From an uncultured Blautia sp. (GTDB taxonomy: Bacteria > Bacillota > Clostridia > Lachnospirales > Lachnospiraceae): 36,355 nt of DNA. The DNA lies in assembly GCA_946545425.1 (NCBI GenBank), contig CAMNNM010000004.1:1-36355 (forward strand), written 5' to 3'. Under the pieces are notes generated by a model. That model was not told the origin of the DNA, did no database searches, and saw only the letters and a list, made by a program, of their open reading frames with translations. The position numbers and the translations under genes are program-made. This document shows, one piece after another, positions 16,093 through 24,812 of this stretch (its first letter is position 1; each line of letters opens with the position of its first letter).

Positions 16093-17550
16093 TTATTTTG
16101 ATTTGAGGATTTTTACAAGGCGCATGGCCAGAAACAGCATGAGCAGCGCTCCCGCGCCTGCAATCAGATAATAAGGAAGCACTTTATTTGCGGAGGAGTA
16201 TTCTTTGGCCTCCTCCAGATGAGCCGCTCCCGTAACCGCGATACTGTTGTCCTGCTCCGTTTTCGGAAGAGCAATGCCGGTTCCGATCGGTATCCCGCTG
16301 AACTGGTACTGACGGTCCAGTGTTCCGTCTTCCAGCATGGTATCGGTCCATGTGATCTGGTCCTGTCCTGCTTCCTTGGGAACCAGGATCACGCCGCCTG
16401 ATTTTACCGAGAAATCATTTCTGCCAAGATCCAGCAGTTCAAAATTATCAAAGGCATAATTGAGAAGCGTAACAGATTCGTTATCTGTCTCCTCTGCACC
16501 GCCCCGCATGACCACGCTGATCACCCGCATGTCATCCTTTACGGCACCGCAGGCCAGTACGCTTCCGGAGTCCTCCGTATACCCTTCCTTTCCGCCGATG
16601 CAGAATTCATAAAACTCAGGAGTTGCAGGATCGATCAGGGTCAGATTGCTGGAAAGAACCCTTTGGCCTCCCGAAACATTGGTCGGGGGGATCGTATATG
16701 TCTTGGTTGACGAGATCGTCTGGAAGGTTCTGTCGGCCAGCGCCGCTTCCGTGATCAGCGCAAGATCGTGGGCCGTTGTGACCTGCTGCGGATCCGGAAG
16801 GCCCGTGGGATTGGTGAATACCGTATTGGTGCAGCCAAGCTCCTTTGCCTTGTCATTCATCATTTTGACAAAGTGCTCCACCGATCCGCCCACATATTCG
16901 GCCACCTGAAGCGAAATCTCGTTGGCCGATGCAAGCGTTATGGCGTAAAGGCACTGCTCCATGGTGAATTCTTCATCCACCTGGGAAGAAATGGTCGTCG
17001 CTCCGTCCACTACTCCGGCCATGCCCGTGGAGGTCATGGTCACAATGTCTTCCAGCGAACTGTTCTCCAGTGCTACCAGGCATGTCATGATCTTGACCGC
17101 ACTGGACGGATACAGCGGTACGTCGGCATTCTTGGAATACAGGACTACATGGGAGGATTCTTCCATCACGAAAGCGGCGCCGGAAGTGATCGCAGGACCC
17201 TGGGGCCAGCCTTCGATCGCGTTTGTCGTGATCGTATCTCCAAGATCCATCGGAGCGGCAGGTTCTTCGGATTCTTCTGTGCTTTCTTCTTCATAATCGT
17301 AAGAATCGTCATAGTAGGATTCTTCATAGTCCGATTCAGAATAATCTGTTTCAGAAGAATCCGTTGTGTCGTATTCCGTATCGCTGTCTGAACCGGAGTA
17401 CTCGGTATCGTCCGTTTCATAACTGACGTATTCTTCTTCCTCGTAATTGTATTCTTCAGTCTCCTCGGCAGGAATGTTGGAAAAAGGAAGACAGCAAAGA
17501 ACCGCAGCCACAGTAAGAAACCGTATTCCTTTTTTCTGAAACTTTTTCAT
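16093..17550 (-). CDS. dacA: D-alanyl-D-alanine carboxypeptidase, peptidase S11, with acidic tract
   Basis: 485 residues. It has a signal peptide (about 1-28), then an acidic Tyr/Glu/Asp/Ser-rich stretch (about 29-97), the S11 penicillin-binding domain (about 118-370), a beta-rich C-terminal domain and a terminal membrane helix (about 457-480). Active-site motifs are SAVK at 150-153 and SAN at 208-210. The third motif, KTG in most of the family, reads KEG at 321-323. It trims the terminal D-Ala from peptidoglycan stem peptides outside the membrane. The ATG at 17550 lies behind GGGGAG, and that is why I prefer it to the upstream in-frame TTG at 17565. It has its own promoter and terminator and so is probably monocistronic. 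Confidence 0.92.
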   Translation of the reverse strand: MKKFQKKGIRFLTVAAVLCCLPFSNIPAEETEEYNYEEEEYVSYETDDTEYSGSDSDTEYDTTDSSETDYSESDYEESYYDDSYDYEEESTEESEEPAAPMDLGDTITTNAIEGWPQGPAITSGAAFVMEESSHVVLYSKNADVPLYPSSAVKIMTCLVALENSSLEDIVTMTSTGMAGVVDGATTISSQVDEEFTMEQCLYAITLASANEISLQVAEYVGGSVEHFVKMMNDKAKELGCTNTVFTNPTGLPDPQQVTTAHDLALITEAALADRTFQTISSTKTYTIPPTNVSGGQRVLSSNLTLIDPATPEFYEFCIGGKEGYTEDSGSVLACGAVKDDMRVISVVMRGGAEETDNESVTLLNYAFDNFELLDLGRNDFSVKSGGVILVPKEAGQDQITWTDTMLEDGTLDRQYQFSGIPIGTGIALPKTEQDNSIAVTGAAHLEEAKEYSSANKVLPYYLIAGAGALLMLFLAMRLVKILKSK

Positions 17551-17614
17551 TTGTGAACTCCCCAAATCTATATTGATGCGGAAACAAAAACAGTTTCCAT
17601 AAAATCACTTTCGT

Positions 17615-17643
17615 AGTATATCACATCTTCTCATTCCTTGCAA
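17615..17643 (-). promoter_or_regulatory. Sigma-A promoter of the carboxypeptidase gene
   Basis: On the minus strand TTGCAA (17638-17643), a 17-base spacer and TATACT (17615-17620) form a good vegetative promoter, with a TG one base upstream of the -10. The start would be near 17608, giving a leader of about 58 bases. Confidence 0.6.
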
Positions 17644-17709
17644 AAAAATCACTGCAATGTTAATATAACTGTAATAGTTATAGCAAACATCATCTTTACT
17701 GACGTTTTC

Positions 17710-17715
17710 TATAAT
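17710..17715 (+). promoter_or_regulatory. Candidate -10 box for the plus-strand glycosyltransferases
   Basis: A perfect TATAAT lies 38 bases before the ATG at 17754, in the divergent intergenic region. No convincing -35 is found 16-18 bases upstream, so activity may need an activator or the site may be fortuitous. Confidence 0.35.
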
Positions 17716-17753
17716 ACAACACTTCGTACAGTCGCCCTGAAAGGGAATAAAAT

Positions 17754-19619
17754 ATGTCAAAACCCGGAACCAGAGGGAAAATCGCATGGTCTTCCCTGTT
17801 TCACAGATTATCACCGTACATGATCCGCAAAGGACTTCTATATCTGAAACATTACGGGCCGGAGGAATTTCTGATCCGCCTTCGGGACCGCTTTGAACCG
17901 GAGGAGGTTCCCTACGCCCAGTGGTATCCCGAATACGTAAAGCACAGACAGCTGTCCCGGAAGAGTGCCCGTCCCAGGGTACCGGAAGACGCTCCGCTGA
18001 TCAGTATAGTAGTCCCTGTTTTTCACACACCTGCCCGGTATCTGAACGAGATGCTGGATTCCGTTCTTTCCCAGACCTGCGGGAACTGGGAGCTGATCCT
18101 CGTAAATGCCTCACAAGATGATGCCGGAGTGAATCAGATCCTGCAGGAACGGTCCGCCCGGGATGCGCGCATACGTGTCATTTCAAAAGAGAAAAATGAA
18201 GGGATCGCCGGAAACACCAATTCCGGGATCGATGCCGCAAGAGGCGTTTTTATCGGATTTCTGGATCACGATGATGTTCTGGAGCCGGATACGCTGCAGT
18301 ATGTGTCAGAAGCGGCCGCCGCATTTCCGGACTGCGACCTGCTTTATACGGATGAGGACAAAATCTCTCAGAACACCGCCGAGCATTTCCAGCCGAACCT
18401 GAAATCGGACTTTAACCCCGATCTGCTCCGCTCCAACAATTATATCTGCCATTTTCTTGTCGTCCGTGCCTCCCTTGCAAGGTCGGTCGGAGGAATCCGC
18501 GAAGGTTTCGAGGGAGCGCAGGATTACGATTTCATCCTGAGATGTACGGAAAAAGCCCGCCGGATCGTTCACATTCCGGAAATACTGTATCACTGGAGGG
18601 TCCACAGAGATTCTACGGCCGATAATCCGCTGAGCAAACCTGAAGCGTATCTGTCCGGAAAAAAAGCAATAGAAGAACACCTGCTGCGTACAGGACTGGG
18701 CGGCGAGGTCAGCGAAACATCCTATCCGGGCTTTTACCGGGTAAGGTATCCGCTTCCGGAACAGCCTCTGGTTTCGGTGATCATACCCAACAAAGACCAG
18801 AAAGACCACCTGCAGACGTGTCTGGATTCTCTTCTCGAGAAAACCGCTTATCCGAATTACGAGATCCTGGTGATCGAGAACAACAGTACGTCGGAAGAAA
18901 TTTTCCGGTACTACAAATCTCTCTCCGAAAATCCGAGAATCCGTCTGCTCCGCTGGAAAAAGCCCTTCAACTATTCCGCCATCAATAATTACGGCGCCCG
19001 CAAGGCGAAGGGAGACTATCTTCTGTTCCTGAATAACGATACGGAGATAACCTCACCGGACTGGATGGAAGAAATGCTGCGTGTCTGCCGGCGGCCTGGA
19101 ACCGGAGCTGTCGGGGCAAAGCTCTTTTACGGAAACGGAACCATTCAGCATGCCGGATGCGTGATCGGAATGGGCGGCGTTGCTGGCGCCATGTTCGTCG
19201 GAATGGACGGGCGCAGATCCGGTTATCTTCACAAAGCCTCGATCATCCAGGATATGAGCGCGGTCACCGCCGCCTGCATGATGACTCCCAGAAGTCTGTT
19301 CATGGAGCTGGGCGGTTTCGAAGAAAAGCTGGCTGTGGCGTTCAACGACATGGATTACTGCCTGAAGGTACGAAGTGCGGACCAGCTGGTCGTTTATGAC
19401 CCCTATGCCTCTCTGAACCATCTGGAATCCGTCACCCGCGGGCCCGAGGACTCCAAAGAAAAGATCCGGCGTTTTCAGAACGAAATTGAATATATGAGAA
19501 GCCGCTGGACAGATATCCTGAAAAACGGTGATCCTCTCTACAACAAAAACCTGTCTCTCAAAAAATGGAACTATTCTCTGAAGCCCTTTTATGGCAGCGG
19601 GGAAGGGAAGGAAGCATGA
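17754..19619 (+). CDS. Glycosyltransferase with two tandem family 2 domains
   Basis: 621 residues. The first GT-A domain (about 81-285) has SIVVPVFHTP and the metal-binding DHDD at 171-174. The second (about 338-560) has SVIIPNKDQK and the NNDT motif at 427-430. Tandem GT2 proteins of this kind occur in surface polysaccharide clusters and may add two different sugars or make alternating linkages. No membrane helix is seen, so it is presumably cytoplasmic and works on a lipid-linked acceptor. Ribosome site AAAGGGA precedes ATG 17754. It overlaps the next glycosyltransferase by four bases. The sugars are unknown. Confidence 0.9.
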   Translation: MSKPGTRGKIAWSSLFHRLSPYMIRKGLLYLKHYGPEEFLIRLRDRFEPEEVPYAQWYPEYVKHRQLSRKSARPRVPEDAPLISIVVPVFHTPARYLNEMLDSVLSQTCGNWELILVNASQDDAGVNQILQERSARDARIRVISKEKNEGIAGNTNSGIDAARGVFIGFLDHDDVLEPDTLQYVSEAAAAFPDCDLLYTDEDKISQNTAEHFQPNLKSDFNPDLLRSNNYICHFLVVRASLARSVGGIREGFEGAQDYDFILRCTEKARRIVHIPEILYHWRVHRDSTADNPLSKPEAYLSGKKAIEEHLLRTGLGGEVSETSYPGFYRVRYPLPEQPLVSVIIPNKDQKDHLQTCLDSLLEKTAYPNYEILVIENNSTSEEIFRYYKSLSENPRIRLLRWKKPFNYSAINNYGARKAKGDYLLFLNNDTEITSPDWMEEMLRVCRRPGTGAVGAKLFYGNGTIQHAGCVIGMGGVAGAMFVGMDGRRSGYLHKASIIQDMSAVTAACMMTPRSLFMELGGFEEKLAVAFNDMDYCLKVRSADQLVVYDPYASLNHLESVTRGPEDSKEKIRRFQNEIEYMRSRWTDILKNGDPLYNKNLSLKKWNYSLKPFYGSGEGKEA

Positions 19620-20578
19620 TGCCCGAAGTATCGGTAATCATCCCGAATTACAACGGGATCCAATATCTGAAACGAGTGCTTGAAAGCCTGCGGCTGCAGA
19701 CTTTCACTGATTTTGAAACAATTCTCGTGGACAACGGGTCCACAGACGGCAGCGCGGAATTTGTCGAAAAGGAATTTCCGGAAGTACGGCTGATCGCTCT
19801 GCCGGAAAATACAGGCTTTGCCTGCGGCGTCAACGTGGGAATCCGTTCCTGCAGTTCGAAATTTGTAATTCTCCTGAACAATGACACGGAGGCGGATCCC
19901 TGCTTTGTCAAAGAAATGGTTGAAGGCATCAGACGGCATCCCGGCGCCTTTTCGTGCCAGGCCAGGATGATACAGTTTTCGGACCGCACGAAGCTTGACG
20001 GAGCCGGCGACTGCTATTCGATTCTTGGCTGGGCCTATGCCAGAGGAAAAGACAGCCCTGCCGGCGCCTTCCTGCAGGAAGAACAGGTCTTTTCCGCTTG
20101 TGCAGGCGCGGCAGTCTACAGAAGAAAGCTTCTGAAAAAAACAGGGGTTTTTGACGAAGAACATTTTGCCTATCTCGAGGATCTGGATATCGGCTACCGG
20201 GCCCGCATTCTCGGATATGAAAACTGGTATCTTCCCAAAGCCGTTGTCTGTCATGTGGGCAGCGGAACCAGCGGATCCCGGTATAATCAGTTCAAGATCC
20301 GCTATTCATCACGAAACAACATTTACATGATCTATAAAAACATGCCGTTGCCGCAGATCATCCTGAACCTGCCGTTCCTCGCTGCCGGCTTTGCCGTCAA
20401 GCTTTTATATTTTACGGCAAAGGGTTTTGGTAAAGAATATCTTGCCGGGATCAAAAACGGATTTGAGATCAGCAAGCCAGAAAAGAAGGTAAAGTACCGA
20501 AGAAGGAATCTGAAGAACTATCTGCAGATTCAGAAAATGCTCTTTCAGGGAACGCCCGGGGCTGTCCACAGAAAATAA
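19616..20578 (+). CDS. Family 2 glycosyltransferase
   Basis: 320 residues. The GT-A domain opens with VSVIIPNYNG, then VDNGSTDGS and the metal motif LLNNDTEAD. A hydrophobic stretch near 260-285 (ILNLPFLAAGFAVKLLYF) may bind the membrane surface. The ATG at 19616 overlaps the stop of the previous gene as ATGA behind GGGAAGGAAG, showing translational coupling; an ATG immediately follows at 19619 and could also serve. Partnership with the tandem transferase in one polymer pathway is likely. Donor and acceptor cannot be told. Confidence 0.88.
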   Translation: MMPEVSVIIPNYNGIQYLKRVLESLRLQTFTDFETILVDNGSTDGSAEFVEKEFPEVRLIALPENTGFACGVNVGIRSCSSKFVILLNNDTEADPCFVKEMVEGIRRHPGAFSCQARMIQFSDRTKLDGAGDCYSILGWAYARGKDSPAGAFLQEEQVFSACAGAAVYRRKLLKKTGVFDEEHFAYLEDLDIGYRARILGYENWYLPKAVVCHVGSGTSGSRYNQFKIRYSSRNNIYMIYKNMPLPQIILNLPFLAAGFAVKLLYFTAKGFGKEYLAGIKNGFEISKPEKKVKYRRRNLKNYLQIQKMLFQGTPGAVHRK

Positions 20579-20667
20579 AGCATACCACGGCCTCTGCTTA
20601 CTGCAGGCAGCTGAAACATCGCAACAATGAACATGTGTCTAATGCAGAATCATGGAGGTTTTATTTT

Positions 20668-21144
20668 ATGTTCAGAAAAATGCGGCGCTTTAAACAGCAG
20701 ATTCCGGAGGAACAATGCATCAGGGTCCTGAAGGAACAGCCCCGGGGCGTATTGTCCGTTCTGGGTGATGACGGCTATCCCTATGGAATTCCCATGAATC
20801 ACTGGTATTCCGAAACAGACGGCCACCTCTACTTTCACGGAGCCGTAGAAGGCCACAAGCAGGACGCCATCGCCCGCTGTGACAAAGTCAGCTACTGCGT
20901 CTACGATGAAGGCTTCAGAAAAGAAGGAGAATGGGCTCTCAATATCAACAGCGTTGTGGTCTTCGGACGCATGCGCATCGTGGAAGACGAACAGAAGCGA
21001 ATCGAAATCTGTACCAATCTTTGCAGGAAGTTCACAGATGATGAGAAATACCTTCAGCGAGAATTAAAAAACGCGCTTCCCCGCGTACGCTGCCTGGAGC
21101 TGATTCCGGAGCATATGACAGGGAAGCTTGTGAATGAATCATAA
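20668..21144 (+). CDS. NimA-like FMN-binding split-barrel protein
   Basis: 158 residues. It belongs to the pyridoxamine 5'-phosphate oxidase-like split-barrel family: RGVLSVLGDDGYPYGIPM on strand 1-2, then HLYFHGAVEGHKQDAI, where the family binds FMN phosphate. Members include nitroimidazole reductases (NimA) and many flavin reductases of unknown substrate. I start at ATG 20668, 9 bases after GGAGG; an in-frame GTG at 20635 has no such site. It is the last plus-strand gene before the microcompartment operon that converges on it. Substrate is unknown. Confidence 0.85.
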   Translation: MFRKMRRFKQQIPEEQCIRVLKEQPRGVLSVLGDDGYPYGIPMNHWYSETDGHLYFHGAVEGHKQDAIARCDKVSYCVYDEGFRKEGEWALNINSVVVFGRMRIVEDEQKRIEICTNLCRKFTDDEKYLQRELKNALPRVRCLELIPEHMTGKLVNES

Positions 21145-21203
21145 TCGTAACAAAAATGTTCCGGACATCACGGATACAACGGGGGCTTTTTAACTATACG
21201 TAT

Positions 21204-22256
21204 TTAGATCTCTTCTCTCAGAATCTGAGGCAGTACGGACAGTCCGTACTCCGCCAGATGATGATCTTCCTCTCCGGTTCCTCCGCTTACGCCCAGTCCG
21301 CCGATGATCATTCCCTCATGGACCAGCGGCACTCCGCCGCCGAAGATAACGATCTTTCCGCCGTCCATCTTGTCCACGCCGTAGAATGTTCCGCCCGGTT
21401 GTGCGATACGGCTCAGCTCCATGGTGGACATCTTTACCGCGACGGAGGTATAGGCTTTTTTCATCGCCACATCAAAGCTTACCAGAAACGCGTCGTCCAT
21501 CACATGTACCGCGACAGGGTTTCCCTGCGGATTGCATACCGCGATCACGGCTGCTTTTCCTTCGCGCTTCGCTTCTTCCTCAATCTTTTCAATCAGGCGC
21601 TTCGCAATTTTCAGATTCATTCTGGCCGGAAGGCCGATCCGCTTCATGACCTCGGCCACCACGGCGTCGCTGGCAGATCCTGCTGCCGGAGCAGCGCTGT
21701 GTACTTCTGTCATCACTGGTTCGTCCTGATCCTTTCCCGTAAGTCTGCCTTCTCTTCTTGCATCCGTATATCTGGCAAGGATATACAGATAATCCGCAAG
21801 GCGGTTCAGGTACTGCCTGCTGCCCTGGTCGCTGCCGAATTTCACGGTTACGGAGGCAAGCGCCCGTTCTGCCCTGCGGCAGACTGTGCGTGCGATGTCC
21901 AGCTCGGCCGAAAGGCGGCAGCCGCCCGGAAGGATAAATTCCTTCGGTCTGTCAAACAGACCCTCCATCCGGTCGATCTCACTTTCCAGAATTTCGGTTT
22001 CATCCGGTTTGACCCGGTATTCCTTGTTATAAGGATCCGCGATCCCGGCCATAAGAAGGATCAGCGATCTCTGGACCTTTTCGAGGATCCGCACCGTATC
22101 GGGCTGATCCTTCAGCATAACCTTTACGAGACCAAGATGGCTGGTCAGCTCATCCACAGTCCCCACAAGATTGATCCGGTCATCCGCTTTGGATACATTC
22201 CCGGAACGGATCAGATTCGTGATCCCACGGTCCCCGTTTTTTGTATAGATACTCAT
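21204..22256 (-). CDS. pduO: PduO-type ATP:cob(I)alamin adenosyltransferase with GlcG/DUF336 domain
   Basis: 350 residues in two domains. Residues 1-190 are the adenosyltransferase: TKNGDRGITNL for ATP, VGTVDELTSHLG, RTVCRRAER and LNRLADYLYILARY are the family blocks. Residues about 215-350 form the GlcG/HbpS-like (DUF336) domain that ends PduO in enteric bacteria, with GGGVPL and GGLGVSGGTGEEDH. It makes adenosylcobalamin for the diol dehydratase, and it may act in or on the microcompartment. The start is ATG 22256, with AGGAGG, overlapping pduH as ATGA. It is the last gene of the operon here. No strong terminator is visible in the 59 bases to the convergent gene. Confidence 0.93.
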   Translation of the reverse strand: MSIYTKNGDRGITNLIRSGNVSKADDRINLVGTVDELTSHLGLVKVMLKDQPDTVRILEKVQRSLILLMAGIADPYNKEYRVKPDETEILESEIDRMEGLFDRPKEFILPGGCRLSAELDIARTVCRRAERALASVTVKFGSDQGSRQYLNRLADYLYILARYTDARREGRLTGKDQDEPVMTEVHSAAPAAGSASDAVVAEVMKRIGLPARMNLKIAKRLIEKIEEEAKREGKAAVIAVCNPQGNPVAVHVMDDAFLVSFDVAMKKAYTSVAVKMSTMELSRIAQPGGTFYGVDKMDGGKIVIFGGGVPLVHEGMIIGGLGVSGGTGEEDHHLAEYGLSVLPQILREEI

Positions 22257-22600
22257 TGGCTGCCTCCTGCGAGGGATCGGAACGGCATTTTTTTGACCGC
22301 CCTGGCGCTGTTCGCACCAAGATCCCGGCACTGCCGAAGCGTCGGCTGAATCAGTTCAAATACATTATGTCCTTTGGGAAGAGGCGACATCTGCATCGCG
22401 GCCTGCTGCCCCGTGATCCCGATTCCGCTTCCCAGCATGGACTCTGCTGCCGCCTGATGTGCCAGCTCGTCCACGTCTCCGTTTCCGGAAACGATCTGAA
22501 AAAGAACGCCCTCTTCTTCAATTCCCGCGCATATCTCTTTTAAAAGATCCTTGTCCGGATGATCCGTATAGATCATGATCGAAGGTCTGTTTACAATCAT
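22253..22600 (-). CDS. pduH: Diol dehydratase reactivase small subunit
   Basis: 115 residues, close to the ~120 of PduH/DdrB. It begins RPSIMIYTD after four residues, and has the family block GIEEEGVLFQIVSG that mimics the dehydratase beta subunit fold. With PduG it swaps damaged cobalamin out of the inactivated dehydratase at the cost of ATP. It overlaps pduG (ATGA at 22597-22600) and pduO, so the three are translationally coupled. Upstream extension of the frame into pduG has no family similarity and was excluded. Confidence 0.9.
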   Translation of the reverse strand: MIVNRPSIMIYTDHPDKDLLKEICAGIEEEGVLFQIVSGNGDVDELAHQAAAESMLGSGIGITGQQAAMQMSPLPKGHNVFELIQPTLRQCRDLGANSARAVKKMPFRSLAGGSQ

Positions 22601-24420
22601 CTGTCTTTTCCCGCTCCCAGATACGAAAGAAGAAGTCCTGTGGCCACCGCGTTTCTCGGACCCTCTGTTCCCCGGATATTTCCGCGGCCGCACACGATCC
22701 GGTATTCCGAAAGTGCCTGCGTAAGCATTTCAGGGATCTCGAAATCCTCCGCCGAGCCTCCTACCAGCACCACGTTGGGAATCTTTCTCAGATCATGATC
22801 CGGCGCGACGGCAGTCAGCGCACGGATCGCATTGCGGACAAAGACCTTTCGTTTGGCATCCCGCCTGACATCCATGATTTTTTCCATCGTGATGTCTTCC
22901 TCGATCCGAAGCATCTCGCCCGGCGCAAGAAGAACGACTCTTCCAAAATATCTGGGATCAATGGATTCTTCAAAGAACCGCATGGCCCCGTTTTCCAGCC
23001 TCATATGGAAAAGGCTCTCCACCTTGCCCATAGGATATTTTTTGATCTGCTCCGCCGTCTGCCGGCTTTCAAGACCCAGCTCGGTACGGATCAGCATGGT
23101 GACCAGCTCTCCTGCGCCGGCCTGGTGCGTTGTACGTACCGTGCCGTCCGCTTCGAGGACAGCTGCGTCGGTGGATCCGCCGCCCATATCCAGGATGGCC
23201 AGCGGAAGCCTGGTGCCCGGGGTGGTCATCGCTCCGAGGGATGCCATGACAGCCTCCACGCCTGCAACGACAGCCTTGACATGAAGTTCTTCCTCCAGTC
23301 TTTCCGCTATCTTCTGCATGGGCAGATGTCTTGTCCTTACCATGGCCGCTATGCCGACTGCCTTCTCCATGCAGGTCTCGCCTGCAAGAGCGCCGGGGAT
23401 CGTCACGGGCGCAAGGGTATCGACCGCCAGAATATCCGTGATCCGGATCTCTTCTCCGCCGTCTCCGGCCACATCCGCCATGCCGGTTCTGATCCGTTTA
23501 AACATGTTTCCGACATTGGTATTGTTCTGTCCTTCGATGTCCCGGATCTCTCCGGCCGCAGAACGTTCCTCCATGATCCTGTCGGCGCCGGCGTCGATAT
23601 TGACGGTTCTGTCCGTATCTCCGTGAAAGGTGATCTCTCCGGCCGGCAGCACATTTTCCTGTATATTGCCGTGCGGAGTCCGTATCACCACAGCACTCCG
23701 GTTTCCGATCAGACTCTTTGCAATGGGCGTCACCATTCTGGTTTCCTCTGCGTTGAGCCCGAGAAGCGTCGCGATCCCATAGGGATTCGAAAGCATCCGG
23801 ATCGAAGTACCCGGAAGCGCCACCTCAATGGCAGCCATCTTTCCTTCCGGTATCTGCCGGATGTGCCGGACTTCGTCCACGATGGGGATCCGGATCGAAA
23901 GGCGGTTTTCCACAAGCACCGCTTCGTCCGCCTGAAGGATCAGACCTTTGATATCCAGCTCCGGGATGAACTGGTTCAGCCTCGAGGCAGCCTCCTCATA
24001 GGAGAATCTGCTGTCTACGGCAACAATATAGGGGACTCCCGGCTTTCCCCTCCACAGGTTTTCCAGAAAGATCAGTTCACCGACCGCTTCCCCCGCGCCT
24101 GCCGGCGTGGACGGATCGTGACCGATCATGGAGGATTCCGTGATGATCGTCTCTGTTATGGTCTCCATCGCGGTGTCTCCGATGACCGGAGCCGCTTCAT
24201 TCAGACGCACCAGAGAAAGGGCGGACAATGGAAGATTCACTGCACCGAGTGCATCCAGCAGGGCCTGCTTTATGCCGAATACGTTCGGCAGCGTCCCCTT
24301 GGTGCCCGTAGTCATGCGGGATGCCCCGGAGACAAACCGAAAAGACCCGTTTTCACGGATCTCCCCGATACAGACCTCTGTTGTCGAATTTCCGATATCA
24401 ACGCCCGCGATCAGTTTCAA
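22597..24420 (-). CDS. pduG: Diol dehydratase reactivase large subunit (ATPase)
   Basis: 607 residues, about the same as Salmonella PduG (610). It is an Hsp70/actin-fold ATPase: IAGVDIGNSTTEV at the N-terminus is phosphate-loop 1, and LDMGGGSTDAAV (about 425) is the second phosphate motif. With PduH it releases inactivated cofactor from PduCDE. The start is TTG at 24420, overlapping the pduE stop as TTGA and preceded by GAGG at 6 bases; the family's conserved N-terminus begins exactly here, which supports this unusual codon. Neither start nor sequence suggests breakage. Confidence 0.93.
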   Translation of the reverse strand: MKLIAGVDIGNSTTEVCIGEIRENGSFRFVSGASRMTTGTKGTLPNVFGIKQALLDALGAVNLPLSALSLVRLNEAAPVIGDTAMETITETIITESSMIGHDPSTPAGAGEAVGELIFLENLWRGKPGVPYIVAVDSRFSYEEAASRLNQFIPELDIKGLILQADEAVLVENRLSIRIPIVDEVRHIRQIPEGKMAAIEVALPGTSIRMLSNPYGIATLLGLNAEETRMVTPIAKSLIGNRSAVVIRTPHGNIQENVLPAGEITFHGDTDRTVNIDAGADRIMEERSAAGEIRDIEGQNNTNVGNMFKRIRTGMADVAGDGGEEIRITDILAVDTLAPVTIPGALAGETCMEKAVGIAAMVRTRHLPMQKIAERLEEELHVKAVVAGVEAVMASLGAMTTPGTRLPLAILDMGGGSTDAAVLEADGTVRTTHQAGAGELVTMLIRTELGLESRQTAEQIKKYPMGKVESLFHMRLENGAMRFFEESIDPRYFGRVVLLAPGEMLRIEEDITMEKIMDVRRDAKRKVFVRNAIRALTAVAPDHDLRKIPNVVLVGGSAEDFEIPEMLTQALSEYRIVCGRGNIRGTEGPRNAVATGLLLSYLGAGKDR

Positions 24421-24812
24421 GCAAGGATTCCTCTTTTCTCATATACTTCGGCGGCTTCCAGAACCAGCTTCGCGCAGTGCGGAGCATGATACTTTTCCAG
24501 AAGGTCCTGCGCCAGCATCAGCAGCTCCTTTTTGGTAGACCGGTTCGGCCGGAGCTGATTGTACATTTTCAGGATCACATCGTCCGGAACATTCACAAGC
24601 TCGGATGCCCGGTCAAAATTTGCCTTCATCTGGGGATTGTCATCTTCCAGAGCTACGTTGCCCTGCCGCTTCAGCATCTCGGAGGAGATCTTGATATCCT
24701 CTGAGCTTACATTTCCTCTTCTTACCTCTTCAAGGGTGATCTGCGACAGTTTTTTGCCGGTTCTGGAAGTGATCGTATCTGCTTCATATTTTCCCAGCGG
24801 ATATCTGCTCAT
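24417..24812 (-). CDS. pduE: Propanediol dehydratase small (gamma) subunit
   Basis: 131 residues. YPLGKYEADTITSRTGK at the start and PDDVILKMYNQLRPNRST, ending in AAEVYEKRG, match PduE/DhaB-gamma throughout. It is about 40 residues shorter than enteric PduE, lacking the N-terminal extension that in Salmonella includes a signal-like helix. Forms the alpha2beta2gamma2 dehydratase with PduC and PduD. ATG 24812 overlaps the pduD stop by four bases, with GGAGGG upstream; a longer in-frame start lies within pduD and was rejected. Confidence 0.92.
   Translation of the reverse strand: MSRYPLGKYEADTITSRTGKKLSQITLEEVRRGNVSSEDIKISSEMLKRQGNVALEDDNPQMKANFDRASELVNVPDDVILKMYNQLRPNRSTKKELLMLAQDLLEKYHAPHCAKLVLEAAEVYEKRGILA

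Noticed and set aside
21145-21203. Possible terminator after pduO
   Set aside because: The best stem is about 6 bp with a bulge before a five-T run; too weak to call.
22795-24489. 564-codon plus-strand open frame
   Set aside because: It is antisense to pduG, with abundant His, Arg and Ser as expected for a shadow, and no ribosome site fits.
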